64,000 bases of DNA, taken from NCBI GenBank assembly GCA_049322335.1, contig JBMORL010000082.1:1-64000 (forward strand), in the 5' to 3' direction. The translations under genes and the position numbers were made by a program. This DNA is from JBMORL01 sp049322335. Lineage in GTDB: Bacteria > Bacteroidota > Bacteroidia > Flavobacteriales_D > UBA2798. Below are positions 34,171-43,264 of the stretch, piece after piece (position 1 is the stretch's first letter; every line of letters starts with the position of its first letter). The notes under the pieces were generated by a model. It ran no database searches. It was given only the letters and a program-made list of their open reading frames with translations, and had not been told where the DNA came from.

Positions 34171-36180
34171 GTGTTAAATAACCTTTGCTATGGCGACACA
34201 TTGCGTTTTGCCGGGGACTCACTTAACCCGGGGGTTTATGGCACTATTTCAGGATATGTTTACAATTCTTCCAGTAGTTCCTACGATAATTTTTCGGTCA
34301 CCTCATTTAATAGTATAGCTACCACCTATGACCATATTCTTGTTCAGGGCGACAGTATTTTCAATTACCAGTTTATGCCTTATTGCGGGCCTTTAACCGG
34401 CCACCTTTTGTTTAACTGCATTAACAATCTTCAGTGTATTGCAGGTGTTAACGATTCTACACAAATCATATCTTTTCCAAATATCAATTTATCCAATTCG
34501 GTTTCCACACAAGCATTAAATGCTTTTATCGACCTGGATTGTGACAGCATTGCGGATATAAAATTTTCACTGTATAAAGGAGCAACAGCTATTGACATCC
34601 CGAATTCCGCCATTATGTATGTGTTGAATCCTGATTTTTTAGTTTGTGCAGATACATCAACATTATTGCCACACCAGGTAACTTTTTTCAATTATGGCGA
34701 TACGATAACCGATTCTGATTCTACGGCCTGGTTTAATGATACCATTTACCGGTTGGGAAATTATGGTTGCTTTGAATGTTTCGGCCCTTACGCCATTACA
34801 AATAAATACATCGGGTTTTATAACAGCAATCTGCAGAAAAAAGGATGGATAAAAATTTCTTTTGATGTTGCCGACAACGGTGTAAACGGAATACCTATTA
34901 CCCTGTCGGTAACTGAAATTCTTTCTCCATGCGCGAATACATTTATTTCTGCCGATCCCAATACATCTTCTTCTTCAGGAAATGATTCCTGCGGAATTTT
35001 TTACTACAATTATTCCATTACCCCCGAAAGTTGTGCAGGAAGTTGTGATGGCAGTATTGAAATTACCGGATTAACCGGTGGAACTCCCGGTTATACATAT
35101 TTGTGGAATGATGCAGCCTCTCAAACCTCCTCCACTGCACAATATTTGTGTTCAGGAATTTATTCAGTGACATTTTCTGACAACAATGGAAATTCATGTA
35201 CTACAGATTTTACTGTGGGTGCTTCAGCAATAAATTTTACGATCACGGTTACGAATGTTTCCTGTGCAGATGGATCGGACGGAATGATTTGCATTGATAA
35301 TATAGCAGGAGGAAGCGCGCCCTACCAGTATACCATCATCGGACTCAGCAATAGTTTTACGCCTTGTTTCTCCAATCTCGATGCAGGATCCTATACAGTT
35401 TGTGTTACGGATGCAAACGGATGTATGACTTGTACTACGGCAACTATCCAGCAACCGCCACCGATTGAAATTGATTCTGTAACCATTTACAATCCTTCCT
35501 GCAACGGAATGTGTAATGGTGAAATCTGTGTTACAGGAATAACCGGTGGAGTTGGAAATTATACATTTATCTGGTCTACCGGAGAAACAACTTTGTGTAC
35601 CTACAATGCCTGTGAAGGCAATACTCAATTATGTATAATTGATGGAAACGGGTGCACGGTATGTACCACGTTTGTTTTAACTGCTCCCGATCCGCTGATT
35701 GTTACTGATACTGTAACGAATGCTTCCTGCGCCACCTGTTGCGATGGCAATATCCAATTGACTGTAACGGGCGGGACAATACCTTACACTATCGATTATA
35801 CTCCTGCCCCCAATCCATTTCCCGGAAATTTTTGTCCCGGTAATTATAATTATTGTATAACAGACGGAAACGGATGTACAGTTTGTGATAGCGCAACAGT
35901 AACCTTTACTGCTTTTTTGGAAGAAATTTATGAAGATCAATATTTTGTTTTCCCCAATCCGAATGAAGGAGATTTTATGGTGGGTACAAATGTGCCCGTG
36001 AATGACTACACTATTTATATCACCAATCCGGAAGGTAAAATTGTTTATTCGAAAAAAATGAATGGCCTGTCTTACCCCGGAAAGATAGAGAGCAACCTGC
36101 AGCCGGGCATTTATTTTCTTTTTATAGGGACTGATTCGGGAAAAGAAGTGATGAAAACGAAAGTGATCATTTCAAAATAA
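34171..36180 (+). CDS. SprB-repeat surface protein with type A T9SS sorting domain; N-terminus apparently frameshifted
   Basis: The open frame begins at a GTG (VLNNLCYGDTLRF) and gives 669 residues. About residues 1-270 are a Cys-containing domain I do not recognise. Four SprB-type repeats follow (for example PESCAGSCDGSIEITGLTGG, VSCADGSDGMICIDNIAGG, PSCNGMCNGEICVTGITGG). A type A sorting domain ends the protein (YFVFPNPNEGDFMVG, LQPGIYFLFIGTDSG). No signal peptide exists in this frame. A signal-like stretch (LILFPVVFTFSVKSSTATI) is encoded just upstream in another frame, ending at an AT-rich point near 34135-34140. The true protein therefore probably began farther upstream, and the copy here may be broken or mis-assembled. 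The frame itself extends back to about 34120. Confidence 0.7.
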   Translation: MLNNLCYGDTLRFAGDSLNPGVYGTISGYVYNSSSSSYDNFSVTSFNSIATTYDHILVQGDSIFNYQFMPYCGPLTGHLLFNCINNLQCIAGVNDSTQIISFPNINLSNSVSTQALNAFIDLDCDSIADIKFSLYKGATAIDIPNSAIMYVLNPDFLVCADTSTLLPHQVTFFNYGDTITDSDSTAWFNDTIYRLGNYGCFECFGPYAITNKYIGFYNSNLQKKGWIKISFDVADNGVNGIPITLSVTEILSPCANTFISADPNTSSSSGNDSCGIFYYNYSITPESCAGSCDGSIEITGLTGGTPGYTYLWNDAASQTSSTAQYLCSGIYSVTFSDNNGNSCTTDFTVGASAINFTITVTNVSCADGSDGMICIDNIAGGSAPYQYTIIGLSNSFTPCFSNLDAGSYTVCVTDANGCMTCTTATIQQPPPIEIDSVTIYNPSCNGMCNGEICVTGITGGVGNYTFIWSTGETTLCTYNACEGNTQLCIIDGNGCTVCTTFVLTAPDPLIVTDTVTNASCATCCDGNIQLTVTGGTIPYTIDYTPAPNPFPGNFCPGNYNYCITDGNGCTVCDSATVTFTAFLEEIYEDQYFVFPNPNEGDFMVGTNVPVNDYTIYITNPEGKIVYSKKMNGLSYPGKIESNLQPGIYFLFIGTDSGKEVMKTKVIISK

Positions 36181-36321
36181 ATGCAAATGAAATGACCGGA
36201 ATAAACCCCGGGAAGTACTTTTGCCGCGTTAAAAACCAATAAAATTGTCACAGTATTGTCATTTGGAGTGGTTTAACATTTTATAGCATGATTTTTGATA
36301 TATTTTAACAAAACCTCCACT

Positions 36322-37128
36322 ATGAAAAAGACGATTATTACCCTCACCGCCCTTTTTACTGCCGGACTTTCTTACTCACAATTATCCCTTGAAGGGTTTT
36401 ACCAGTTTGGTATGCCTTCGGGGCCCATGACTATCACCTTTGATAACTCTCATGGTTTGGGATTAAGTGTAATGGGAAAACAAACCAAAGAAAGCCGCTT
36501 TTCCTATGGACTAACCGGAGTTTACAGCTTTTACGGGCATGAAAATACTACGGTAGAATCCATGGCTTCTGACAGCACCATTGTAAGTAACAATGTTCAG
36601 GTATCCAATTATTTCACCACTCTTTCCCTTACCGGGCGATATACCTTTCCGCAATTTGCAGGACGAATTACTCCTTTCATCAATGGAAATGTTGGCTGGG
36701 CGCATTTTGTTACCGATATGTACATTGGAGAAACAATTGACTATGATAATTGCGCACCCGTGCAACCCGACATCCTGCAAACCGATAATACATGGCTGCT
36801 GAATGGATCTGCGGGAATTGAATTATATATGAACGGACTATTCAACCCGGAAAATGCGGATAAGGAATTTCAATCCATTGTCAATTTTTCGGTGGGATAT
36901 ACCTATGGAGGGCGGGTTTCCTATATGAATGCCGATAAAAACGACCTTACCATTGCCGGTGGAGGACATTCAGGACATACTGAAACTTCCGGATCGGAAG
37001 TAAATCCCTATTATGTTCCTTTTATCAATACCCAAACCCAGGTGGTGCATGAACACTATATTGGTTCGGTGTATACCTCCCCTTTCCGTATGCTGGAATT
37101 CAGGCTGGGGTTTGTATTCCGTTTCTGA
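36322..37128 (+). CDS. Predicted outer-membrane beta-barrel protein
   Basis: A 268-residue exported protein. The signal peptide MKKTIITLTALFTAGLSYSQ is followed by beta-hairpin repeats (RFSYGLTGVYSFYGHENTT, YFTTLSLTGRYTFPQFAGR, ITPFINGNVGWAHFVTDMY). The C-terminal strand ends in aromatic Phe (MLEFRLGFVFRF), the classic signal for BamA-mediated insertion. A His-rich loop (GGGHSGHTETSG, VVHEHY) could bind metal, but that is speculative. The start is the ATG of MKKTII; an upstream ATG in frame adds nine unlikely residues. A strong terminator lies 19 bases after the stop, so the gene is a separate or last cistron. Confidence 0.75.
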   Translation: MKKTIITLTALFTAGLSYSQLSLEGFYQFGMPSGPMTITFDNSHGLGLSVMGKQTKESRFSYGLTGVYSFYGHENTTVESMASDSTIVSNNVQVSNYFTTLSLTGRYTFPQFAGRITPFINGNVGWAHFVTDMYIGETIDYDNCAPVQPDILQTDNTWLLNGSAGIELYMNGLFNPENADKEFQSIVNFSVGYTYGGRVSYMNADKNDLTIAGGGHSGHTETSGSEVNPYYVPFINTQTQVVHEHYIGSVYTSPFRMLEFRLGFVFRF

Positions 37129-37146
37129 AAAAAACTGACTCATCTT

Positions 37147-37180
37147 AAAGGGAGACAGCAAAAGCGATCTCCCTTTTTTT
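37147..37180 (+). terminator. Intrinsic terminator after the barrel protein gene
   Basis: AAAGGGAGA pairs perfectly with TCTCCCTTT around a 12-base loop and runs straight into more T residues (seven T in a row in total). Confidence 0.85.
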
Positions 37181-37359
37181 ATTCTTTTACCTGAACCGGT
37201 TTTGGACTTTTATACAGAAGTGAAATTCATCACGGCCTGTTTTTTCGAAGAATTTCATTCGGCATACTACCAGTTATTGGTCTGTTTAATAAAACAGTTT
37301 GGTATTACAGGATTTTCCTTCCGAAAATGCTTATTTTTAGTCTCTCAAATCAAAAAAAT

Positions 37360-40300
37360 ATGACCCGGATTTTAACTTTTCTATTCGTACTAATTTCATT
37401 TCATGGTTTTTCACAATCGGTTTCCATTCACCGGGAAGAGCAGGAACATTATAACTCACTTGGGATTTCAGCAGATCAATACCAGCAGCAAAATATGCCT
37501 GCCAATATGCCTGCCACTGATCGCGGAGGATGCACTTTGAACAAAGTGGTTTATGGCTGGCATCCCTACTGGAGTAACGGATTACAAACCAATTACAACT
37601 GGAACTTACTTTCACATCTTTGCTATTTCTCGTATGAAGTAGACGCCAATACCGGAAATGCTATTACCACACATAGTTTTTCCACTACACAAGTGGTTAC
37701 AGATGCCCTGAATAACGGTGTGCGGGTTGATTTATGTGTAACACTGTTCAGTAATCACGCTACGTTTTTGGGAAATGCCACTTCAAGACAAACGCTTATT
37801 ACCAATCTTATCAATCTCATTCAATCACGCGGAGCACACGGGGTGAATATAGATTTTGAAGGATTACCGGTTTCACAGAAAACCAACTTTCGTAATTTTA
37901 TGAATGACCTCGCCAACCAGATGCATGCTGCCATTCCCGGTTCACAGGTAAGCACAGTGCTCTATGCGGTTGACTGGAACGATGTATTTGATATTCCCAA
38001 TATGACAGCCGTGGACTATTTTATTATAATGGGTTATGATTATTACTGGACAGGCAGTTCGAATGCGGGTCCTAACGACCCCCTGTTTCACTTTGGCACT
38101 ACTTATAACTATACGTTGTCAAAATCGGTTACTTATTATCTCGACAAAGGAGTCCCGGCTTCCAAACTCGTAGTGGGATTACCGTATTACGGAAGGGAGT
38201 GGCCCGTTAGTTCATCGGCAATGGGAGCTGCCACCACAGGTTCGGGAACAGCAAGAACTTATTCCTACATAAAAAACAATTCCACGGGGTTTTACACTCC
38301 CGCTAACCGGAATCATGATGATGAAAGTGTTTCTACCTATTATACTTTTAACAATGCAGGATGGCGGCAATGTTTTATTTCCGAAGAATACGACCTTGGA
38401 AAGAGAATGGATTTCATTAATAAACGAGGCATTGCCGGAATGGGTATCTGGGCGCTGGGATATGATGACGGTTATAACCAGTTCTGGAATGAGATTCAAA
38501 ATTATTTTACCAATTGTGCGTCTGATAACTGTTCAGATACCCTGTATGATATCGGTGGCGGAATCTTTAAGAACTATTATGACAATGAAGATTACACGTT
38601 TACCATCGCTCCGCCCAACGCGCAAAATATCACGGTAAATTTTACTTCATTTAACATAGAAGCCAGCTGGGATTATCTCTATATTCATAACGGTCCGGGA
38701 ACTGCTTCTCCACAAATTCCCGGAAGTCCGTTTACCGGAACAACTTCTCCGGGAACATTTACTTCAACGGGTGGAGCGCTTACTTTTCATTTCACTTCAG
38801 ATGGTTCTACTGTTGCTCCGGGATTTACAGCCACCTATACCTGTACCATTGACAACAATCCTCCTTCTACCTCCATTTCTCCCGATAACGTATGGAAAAC
38901 GCAGGATTTTAATGCCACATTTACCGATACAGATAACGAATCGGGGGTAAATGAAAAATACTGGCAGGTGCTCGACAACAACGGAACAGAATGGCGGGCT
39001 AATCCGCAACACGGTTTTTTCAATGATAATTTTGACAACGCCATTCATCCCGACTGGACCAATCAAACAGGAGTTTGGGCCATCAATTCGCAACGGCTGA
39101 ACCAAAGTGATGAAGCGCAAGCCAATTCCAATTTATGGTGTCAGCTTACACAAAACAACAGTTACACTTATCTCTATCACTGGCAGGCCAATATGGGAGG
39201 AACAGGTACCAACCGGAGAAGCGGCCTTCATTTTTTTGTGGACGACCCCACCCTTCCCAACCGGGGAAATTCCTATTTCGTTTATTTCCGTGTGGATAGT
39301 GACAAGTGCCAGATTTATGAAGTGGTAAACGATGTGTTTACACTAATGACTGACAATGATGTTACCATTGATCCGGCCACATGGTATGATTTTAAAGTCA
39401 CCTATACTCCCGCTACCGGAAATATAAAATGTTATGCCAACGATAATTTGGTGAGTGAGTGGACCGATACTTCGCCACTTCAAACCGGAAATTATCTTTC
39501 GCTTCGTTCGGGCGGAACGAATGTTTTGTATGATGACGTAAAAGTTTACCGTTCCAGGAGCAATCCGGAAACCGTTAGTATAGGCACTGCTTCAGATATG
39601 GTTCGGTATCAGAACAGCAATCCTTCTTCCAATTCCTGCCGCATCAAATCCATAGTAAATGATAATGCCAATAACTGGTCGGCACCTGCCACTTCCACTA
39701 TTCATATTGACTGGACAACACCTTCCAACACCACTTTGGTTAATGACGGAACAGGTACAGACGTGGATACTATAACGGATAATACCCAACTGCAAGCCAA
39801 CTGGGCATTATCCACCGACCCGCATTCAGGAATTGCATATTATGAAGTTGCTGCAGGAGTTTCTCCCGGAGACTCGGGTGTAGTTGCCTGGACAAATAAC
39901 GGTCCGGGTACTTCTGCTACATTAACCGGGTTGTTTCTCGCTTATGGTCAAACCTATTATATTTCTGTAAGAGCTGTAAATGGCGCGGGACTGGTTTCAT
40001 CTGCCACCAATTCAGACGGGGCTTATCTTGTTACTCCGTCTTCCCCTCCTGTTGCCTCCTTCAGCAATACCAATAATGAAGTTTGCGTAAATGATTCGGT
40101 ACAGTTTGTTAACAGCTCGCAAAATTCCACTTCTTTCCTCTGGAGTTTTCCCGGGGGATCACCTTCATCCAGTACGCTTAATAATCCGAAAGTAAAATAC
40201 CCGGCCAACGGATCGTATACGGTTACACTAACTGCCAACGGGCCCGGGGGAACAGATAATTACAGCAGTACGATAAACGTTAGTTTATATAACCCGCCTG

Positions 40301-40797
40301 TATCTTCGTTCAGCGTAAATGATACCATCCTGTATCTTCCCAATGCATTTCTTGCCGCCACCAATACATCAACAGATGCCAATGCATGGGTATGGGATTT
40401 TGGCGATGGAAATGGTTCTGCAGATGAAAACCCGTGGACAATTTATGATTCAGCCGGAACCTATACTGTTCAGCTGGTTGCCTCCAACGGCATTTGTGAA
40501 GACGATACCAGCTGGATTACGGTGAACGTGATGAACACTATTTCGGTGAATGAAATTTCAGGAGAAATTTTTTCGGCCTGGCCTAATCCGTTTGATGAGC
40601 AAATTATAATTTCTTTACCACCTGAAGAAAGCCGGTGGAAATTTACGATTACCGATATAAGCGGAAAAATAGTTTTTACGCAAACCACTTTTGCCAAAGA
40701 AAAAATAATTTTACAGGTAAGCCAGCTGGCAAAAGGAACCTATTTGCTGATAGCGGAAAATGAAGAAAAGAAGCAAGTAAAGAAAATGGTGAAATAA
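37360..40797 (+). CDS. Secreted GH18 chitinase-like enzyme with CUB, lectin-like, PKD domains and T9SS type A sorting domain
   Basis: A 1145-residue exported protein (signal MTRILTFLFVLISFHGFSQ). The glycoside hydrolase family 18 domain spans about residues 55-395 (VVYGWHPYWSNGL; catalytic Glu167 in HGVNIDFEGLP; YDYYWTG; GLPYYGREWP; GMGIWALGYDDG). GH18 enzymes cut chitin or related N-acetylglucosamine polymers. Next are a CUB domain (FNIEASWDYLYIHNGPG), an Ig-like and a concanavalin-like domain (NRRSGLHFFVDDPTLPNRG, cited as a block), a fibronectin III-like domain, two PKD-type domains (VWDFGDGNGS) and a type A sorting domain (AWPNPFDEQIIISLPPEE). The non-catalytic half is a paralogue of that of the amidase 7 kb upstream. 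I chose MTRILTF because the upstream alternative start adds 11 residues that spoil the signal peptide. Confidence 0.9.
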   Translation: MTRILTFLFVLISFHGFSQSVSIHREEQEHYNSLGISADQYQQQNMPANMPATDRGGCTLNKVVYGWHPYWSNGLQTNYNWNLLSHLCYFSYEVDANTGNAITTHSFSTTQVVTDALNNGVRVDLCVTLFSNHATFLGNATSRQTLITNLINLIQSRGAHGVNIDFEGLPVSQKTNFRNFMNDLANQMHAAIPGSQVSTVLYAVDWNDVFDIPNMTAVDYFIIMGYDYYWTGSSNAGPNDPLFHFGTTYNYTLSKSVTYYLDKGVPASKLVVGLPYYGREWPVSSSAMGAATTGSGTARTYSYIKNNSTGFYTPANRNHDDESVSTYYTFNNAGWRQCFISEEYDLGKRMDFINKRGIAGMGIWALGYDDGYNQFWNEIQNYFTNCASDNCSDTLYDIGGGIFKNYYDNEDYTFTIAPPNAQNITVNFTSFNIEASWDYLYIHNGPGTASPQIPGSPFTGTTSPGTFTSTGGALTFHFTSDGSTVAPGFTATYTCTIDNNPPSTSISPDNVWKTQDFNATFTDTDNESGVNEKYWQVLDNNGTEWRANPQHGFFNDNFDNAIHPDWTNQTGVWAINSQRLNQSDEAQANSNLWCQLTQNNSYTYLYHWQANMGGTGTNRRSGLHFFVDDPTLPNRGNSYFVYFRVDSDKCQIYEVVNDVFTLMTDNDVTIDPATWYDFKVTYTPATGNIKCYANDNLVSEWTDTSPLQTGNYLSLRSGGTNVLYDDVKVYRSRSNPETVSIGTASDMVRYQNSNPSSNSCRIKSIVNDNANNWSAPATSTIHIDWTTPSNTTLVNDGTGTDVDTITDNTQLQANWALSTDPHSGIAYYEVAAGVSPGDSGVVAWTNNGPGTSATLTGLFLAYGQTYYISVRAVNGAGLVSSATNSDGAYLVTPSSPPVASFSNTNNEVCVNDSVQFVNSSQNSTSFLWSFPGGSPSSSTLNNPKVKYPANGSYTVTLTANGPGGTDNYSSTINVSLYNPPVSSFSVNDTILYLPNAFLAATNTSTDANAWVWDFGDGNGSADENPWTIYDSAGTYTVQLVASNGICEDDTSWITVNVMNTISVNEISGEIFSAWPNPFDEQIIISLPPEESRWKFTITDISGKIVFTQTTFAKEKIILQVSQLAKGTYLLIAENEEKKQVKKMVK

Positions 40798-40799
40798 CT

Positions 40800-41159
40800 T
40801 TACCATCTTTTGGCCAAGAAAAAAAACACGATAAATCCTGCTGTAAAAACTCCGCCTGCCACATACCATCCCAGGTCGATAAAGTTAGTAAGAATGTACC
40901 GGAGGGTGATTACAATGAAAGCAGCGAAACCGATATTGGATATCCAATCGTTTTTATAATAGTAGTAGATGGAACAGGCAGCATAAGAAGCCAAAAGTGA
41001 AAGGGAAACAAGAATGATGAGGCCGCTTCCCGGCCAGTGCATATTTTTAAACAGGAAGCCCACCCCGAGGAGGGCAAGCAGGATATAAGCAGGCAAATAA
41101 CGGTTAACTTTTTTAACCGGTTTTTTACGTTCATCATCAAGAATTTCATCGCTCATCAT
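40800..41159 (-). CDS. Small four-helix membrane protein
   Basis: A 119-residue integral membrane protein. A polar N-terminus (DEILDDERKKPVKKVNR) is followed by four predicted helices (AYILLALLGVGFLFKNM, SGLIILVSLSLLASYAACS, ISNIGFAAFIVITLRYIL, WYVAGGVFTAGFIVFFFLA). The motif FLFKNMHWPGSG in the first loop resembles the 'F...HWPG' signature of GldL-like and related small Bacteroidota membrane proteins. It is shorter than GldL and lacks its cytoplasmic domain, so I do not call it GldL. It converges with the chitinase gene, only 2 bases apart. Confidence 0.6.
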   Translation of the reverse strand: MMSDEILDDERKKPVKKVNRYLPAYILLALLGVGFLFKNMHWPGSGLIILVSLSLLASYAACSIYYYYKNDWISNIGFAAFIVITLRYILTNFIDLGWYVAGGVFTAGFIVFFFLAKRW

Positions 41160-41221
41160 TCAATATTAGCAAAAAGGCAGGTACTCACAAAATATTTTGT
41201 ATTTTTCAATAAAATAAAATT

Positions 41222-41617
41222 ATGGCAAAGGAAAAACTGAAAATGGAAATTACTTTACCTGTACAGGCAGAAAAGATTTATAACGCCTGGCTCAGCAGCA
41301 AAACACATTCGGAATTTACGGGTGGTGAGGCGAAAATATCCGGAAAAGTAAATAGTAAATTCACTGCGTGGGACGGATACATTACCGGGAAAATTATTGC
41401 CCTTGAAAAAAATAAAAAGATCACGCAAACCTGGCGAACAACTGAATTTCCTGATGATGCCGAAGATTCCGTCCTGGAAGTGAAATTAAAACCGGTTAAA
41501 AAAGGAACCAAACTGATTCTTATACACACTCATCTCCCAAAAGGAGGAAAGAAAAAATACACTGCGGGATGGAAAGAATATTATTTTGAACCGATGGCCG
41601 GATATTTTTCTGAATGA
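41222..41617 (+). CDS. SRPBCC (AHSA1-like) domain protein
   Basis: A 131-residue soluble protein with the START/Bet v 1-like fold of the AHSA1 family. The signature elements are EITLPVQAEKIYNAWLSSK, FTAWDGYITGKIIALEKNKK and ITQTWRTTEFPDDAEDSVLE, with a final helix GWKEYYFEPMAGYF. AHSA1-like proteins bind hydrophobic ligands or act as Hsp90 co-chaperones in eukaryotes; bacterial members are mostly uncharacterised. It is a single-gene unit between a divergent and a convergent neighbour. Confidence 0.8.
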   Translation: MAKEKLKMEITLPVQAEKIYNAWLSSKTHSEFTGGEAKISGKVNSKFTAWDGYITGKIIALEKNKKITQTWRTTEFPDDAEDSVLEVKLKPVKKGTKLILIHTHLPKGGKKKYTAGWKEYYFEPMAGYFSE

Positions 41618-41621
41618 GTTA

Positions 41622-42371
41622 TTATTCATCAGAAGGATAAAAGAACACGCCATTTTTAAAGCCGAGGTATTCTTTTTTGCCATTCTGGGAAATTTCGAGG
41701 ATAACTGCAATATCTCTTCCTGTACATGGAGGCGCAGTGAAAGCAGCAAACACTACCGGTTCTTCTTTTTGTTTTTTAAAGCGGAAAAAACCTGCGCGTT
41801 TTTCAATATCAGGAGTCGTATAGATCATACCACCAAACACTACCCAGGCATTGGTGATTTCAAAATCCTTCACTTTCAACACATCGTTAAAGTACATTAC
41901 CACGTTCATCTGGTAATATGACCTGCGAAGGTCTTTCACTTCTTTCACAAAACATTCTCCCGTTTTAAGTGAACTGCCGGAAATCATTACAGAGTCGGTA
42001 TATTTTAAAAATTGTTTATCCGAAAACCGGGGAGAATTTTCAGGCTCGGCAATAACTATATCGTCACTGGTTTCAAACAAAAAAACACGTTCAGTAAGGA
42101 TTTTATCTTTTTGAATAATTACTTTTCTTAATTGTGTCGATTTTCCCGTACTGCTTATCCGGATTTCATGCTGGCCTGATGACAGAAAAATTACAACAAA
42201 ACCATTGGTATCGGTTTTTGCGGGAGTTGAAACAGTATCAGCCCATACTTCCGCCCCAACAATCGGTTCTCCGTCATTGTAATTATAAACAATAGCCCGG
42301 TAATATCCACCCTGGCCAAATGAAAAGGCGGCCAGCGTAATCAACAAAAAAGACAAAAAGTATTTCTTCAT
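41622..42371 (-). CDS. Secreted protein with carboxypeptidase regulatory-like domain
   Basis: A 249-residue exported protein (signal MKKYFLSFLLITLAAFSFGQ). Residues about 22-95 form a carboxypeptidase regulatory-like beta domain (VYNYNDGEPIVGAEVWADT, DTNGFVVIFLSSGQHEIRIS). The C-terminal 150 residues contain no known motif (SDKQFLKYTDSVMISGSSL; MYFNDVLKVKDFEITNAWV). No sorting domain or TonB plug is present, so it is probably periplasmic or loosely surface-bound. It converges with the AHSA1-like gene (4-base gap). Confidence 0.6.
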   Translation of the reverse strand: MKKYFLSFLLITLAAFSFGQGGYYRAIVYNYNDGEPIVGAEVWADTVSTPAKTDTNGFVVIFLSSGQHEIRISSTGKSTQLRKVIIQKDKILTERVFLFETSDDIVIAEPENSPRFSDKQFLKYTDSVMISGSSLKTGECFVKEVKDLRRSYYQMNVVMYFNDVLKVKDFEITNAWVVFGGMIYTTPDIEKRAGFFRFKKQKEEPVVFAAFTAPPCTGRDIAVILEISQNGKKEYLGFKNGVFFYPSDE

Positions 42372-42501
42372 TTTAAAACGGTTATCCGGCTAAAGTTACA
42401 CATTTTTTCCATCCTTCAGGCATTCCAGATAAAAATAGCCGGATCAACAGCTAAAACCGGTTTTTCTTCATCAAATAATCGTAGTTTTGAGAAAAAAAAA
42501 C

Positions 42502-43263
42502 ATGCCCGTTATTCTCATCACAGGAGCCACATCCGGATTCGGAAAAGCAGTGGCCGAACGATTTGCAAAAGAAGGCTACCGGCTCATTCTCACCGGAAGA
42601 AGAAAAGAACGGCTGGATGAATTATCTGAAAAACTTTCCTCTTCCCACGGAGTAAAAGTACATACCCTTTGTTTTGATGTTCGCCACCGGAAAGAAACAG
42701 AGCAACAACTTTCACAACTGCCTGCTGATTTTCTCCCCATAGACATTTTAATAAATAATGCCGGGCTGGCTCTCGGTTTCTCTTCTATCGAAGATGGAAA
42801 TACAGACGATTGGGAAACCATGATTGATACCAATGTAAAAGGCTTGTTATACGTTACACGCGCCATAGCCCCGGGAATGAAAGAAAAAAAATCGGGACAT
42901 ATTTTTAATATCGGTTCCATTGCCGGAAAAGAAACTTATAAAAACGGAAATGTGTATTGCGCCACCAAACATGCGGTAGATTCATTAACCAAAGCCATGC
43001 GTATTGATTTACTGCCTTATGGAATTAAAGTTACCGGTATTTGTCCCGGTGCAGCCGAAACCGAATTTTCACTGGTAAGATATAAAGGCGATAGTGATCG
43101 TGCGAAAAATGTATACAATGGTTTTATTCCGCTGACCGCTGAAGATATTGCAGAGATCATTTGGTTTGCCGCTTCACGTCCCGCTCATGTTTGCCTCAAT
43201 GATATTGTGATTACGCCTACCGCACAAGCCAATGCTTTTTATACCGAGAAAAAAACGGAATAA
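42502..43263 (+). CDS. Short-chain dehydrogenase/reductase (YdfG-like)
   Basis: A 253-residue Rossmann-fold oxidoreductase. It has the cofactor motif TGATSGFGKAVAERF, the NNAGLALG motif, the catalytic Ser in FNIGSIAG and the YxxxK dyad in VYCATKHAVDSL. GRRKERL after the second strand favours NADP(H). The overall pattern matches YdfG-type NADP-dependent 3-hydroxy acid dehydrogenases (serine/allo-threonine type). The C-terminal FSLVRYKGDSDRA block supports that group. The ATG of MPVILITG is used; a TTG five codons earlier is less likely. The amidohydrolase lipoprotein gene starts one base after its stop, so the two are co-transcribed. Confidence 0.85.
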   Translation: MPVILITGATSGFGKAVAERFAKEGYRLILTGRRKERLDELSEKLSSSHGVKVHTLCFDVRHRKETEQQLSQLPADFLPIDILINNAGLALGFSSIEDGNTDDWETMIDTNVKGLLYVTRAIAPGMKEKKSGHIFNIGSIAGKETYKNGNVYCATKHAVDSLTKAMRIDLLPYGIKVTGICPGAAETEFSLVRYKGDSDRAKNVYNGFIPLTAEDIAEIIWFAASRPAHVCLNDIVITPTAQANAFYTEKKTE

Positions 43264-43264
43264 T

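Noticed and set aside
40800..41159. Gliding protein GldL
   Set aside because: It shares only the short 'HWPG' loop and lacks the GldL cytoplasmic domain and its partner GldM.
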